This document shows, in pieces, positions 52,481 to 52,500 of a stretch of DNA of 52,500 nt (its first letter is position 1; each line of letters opens with the position of its first letter). Below the pieces are notes generated by a model. That model was not told the origin of the DNA and made no database searches. It saw only the letters and a list, made by a program, of their open reading frames with translations. The DNA lies in contig LUCW03000309.1 in NCBI GenBank assembly GCA_001586965.3, positions 1-52,500 of the forward strand. The letters are read 5' to 3'. The translations under genes and the position numbers were made by a program. The DNA is from Sphaeroforma sirkka. Lineage: Eukaryota; Opisthokonta; Ichthyosporea; Ichthyophonida.

Positions 52481-52500
52481 ATCCATATATATACAAACAT

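Overview
This is a eukaryotic, transposon-dominated window. The evidence is a host gene split by GT-AG introns at the right end (a PPIL1-type cyclophilin on the minus strand), LTR retrotransposons of Ty3/gypsy type, a non-LTR (LINE-like) element, microsatellites, and no operon-like gene packing. The species cannot be named from the sequence; introns of about 0.9-1.3 kb and this mix of elements suit an intron-rich protist, alga or similar eukaryote.

Layout. 1-22030 is a nest of three LTR elements. A minus-strand copy of family 1 (copy A, 1-6765, running off the left edge) abuts through its 594-bp 5' LTR a plus-strand copy of the same family (copy B) that begins inside gag at 6766. Copy B is split by a complete element of a second, related family (family 2, 9153-17734, 247-bp LTRs, 4-bp target duplication CGTT) and resumes at 17735 to end in its 3' LTR at 22030. 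22495-25830 holds two head-to-tail minus-strand LINE copies. 25870-29460 is a badly decayed minus-strand relative of family 2 with a solo family 1 LTR (26908-27506) inside it. 29460-40667 is mostly non-coding, with small duplications, one half of a dispersed inverted repeat, a LINE tail, and a few uncertain coding fragments near 33 kb. 40668-46190 carries a third, unrelated Ty3/gypsy remnant (minus strand) interrupted by the other half of the inverted repeat. 49309-51838 is the cyclophilin gene, continuing past the right edge; the window ends in long microsatellites.

How the elements work. Families 1 and 2 share the order gag - in-frame UGA - protease - reverse transcriptase - RNase H - Dam-like (N6-adenine methyltransferase-like) domain - integrase - chromodomain-like tail. 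The methyltransferase-like domain between RNase H and integrase is the most unusual feature. Others are an antisense tRNA-like block with Pol III-type A and B boxes and a T6 run inside family 1 gag, single in-frame UGA stops between gag and pol in both families, a non-canonical DPG in the family 1 protease, LTRs of family 2 made largely of five successive hairpins, and tandem arrays between pol and the 3' LTR of family 2. Nearly all coding regions are broken by 1-2 nt indels, often in homopolymers, so this window probably holds no autonomous element, or the assembly has residual indel errors.
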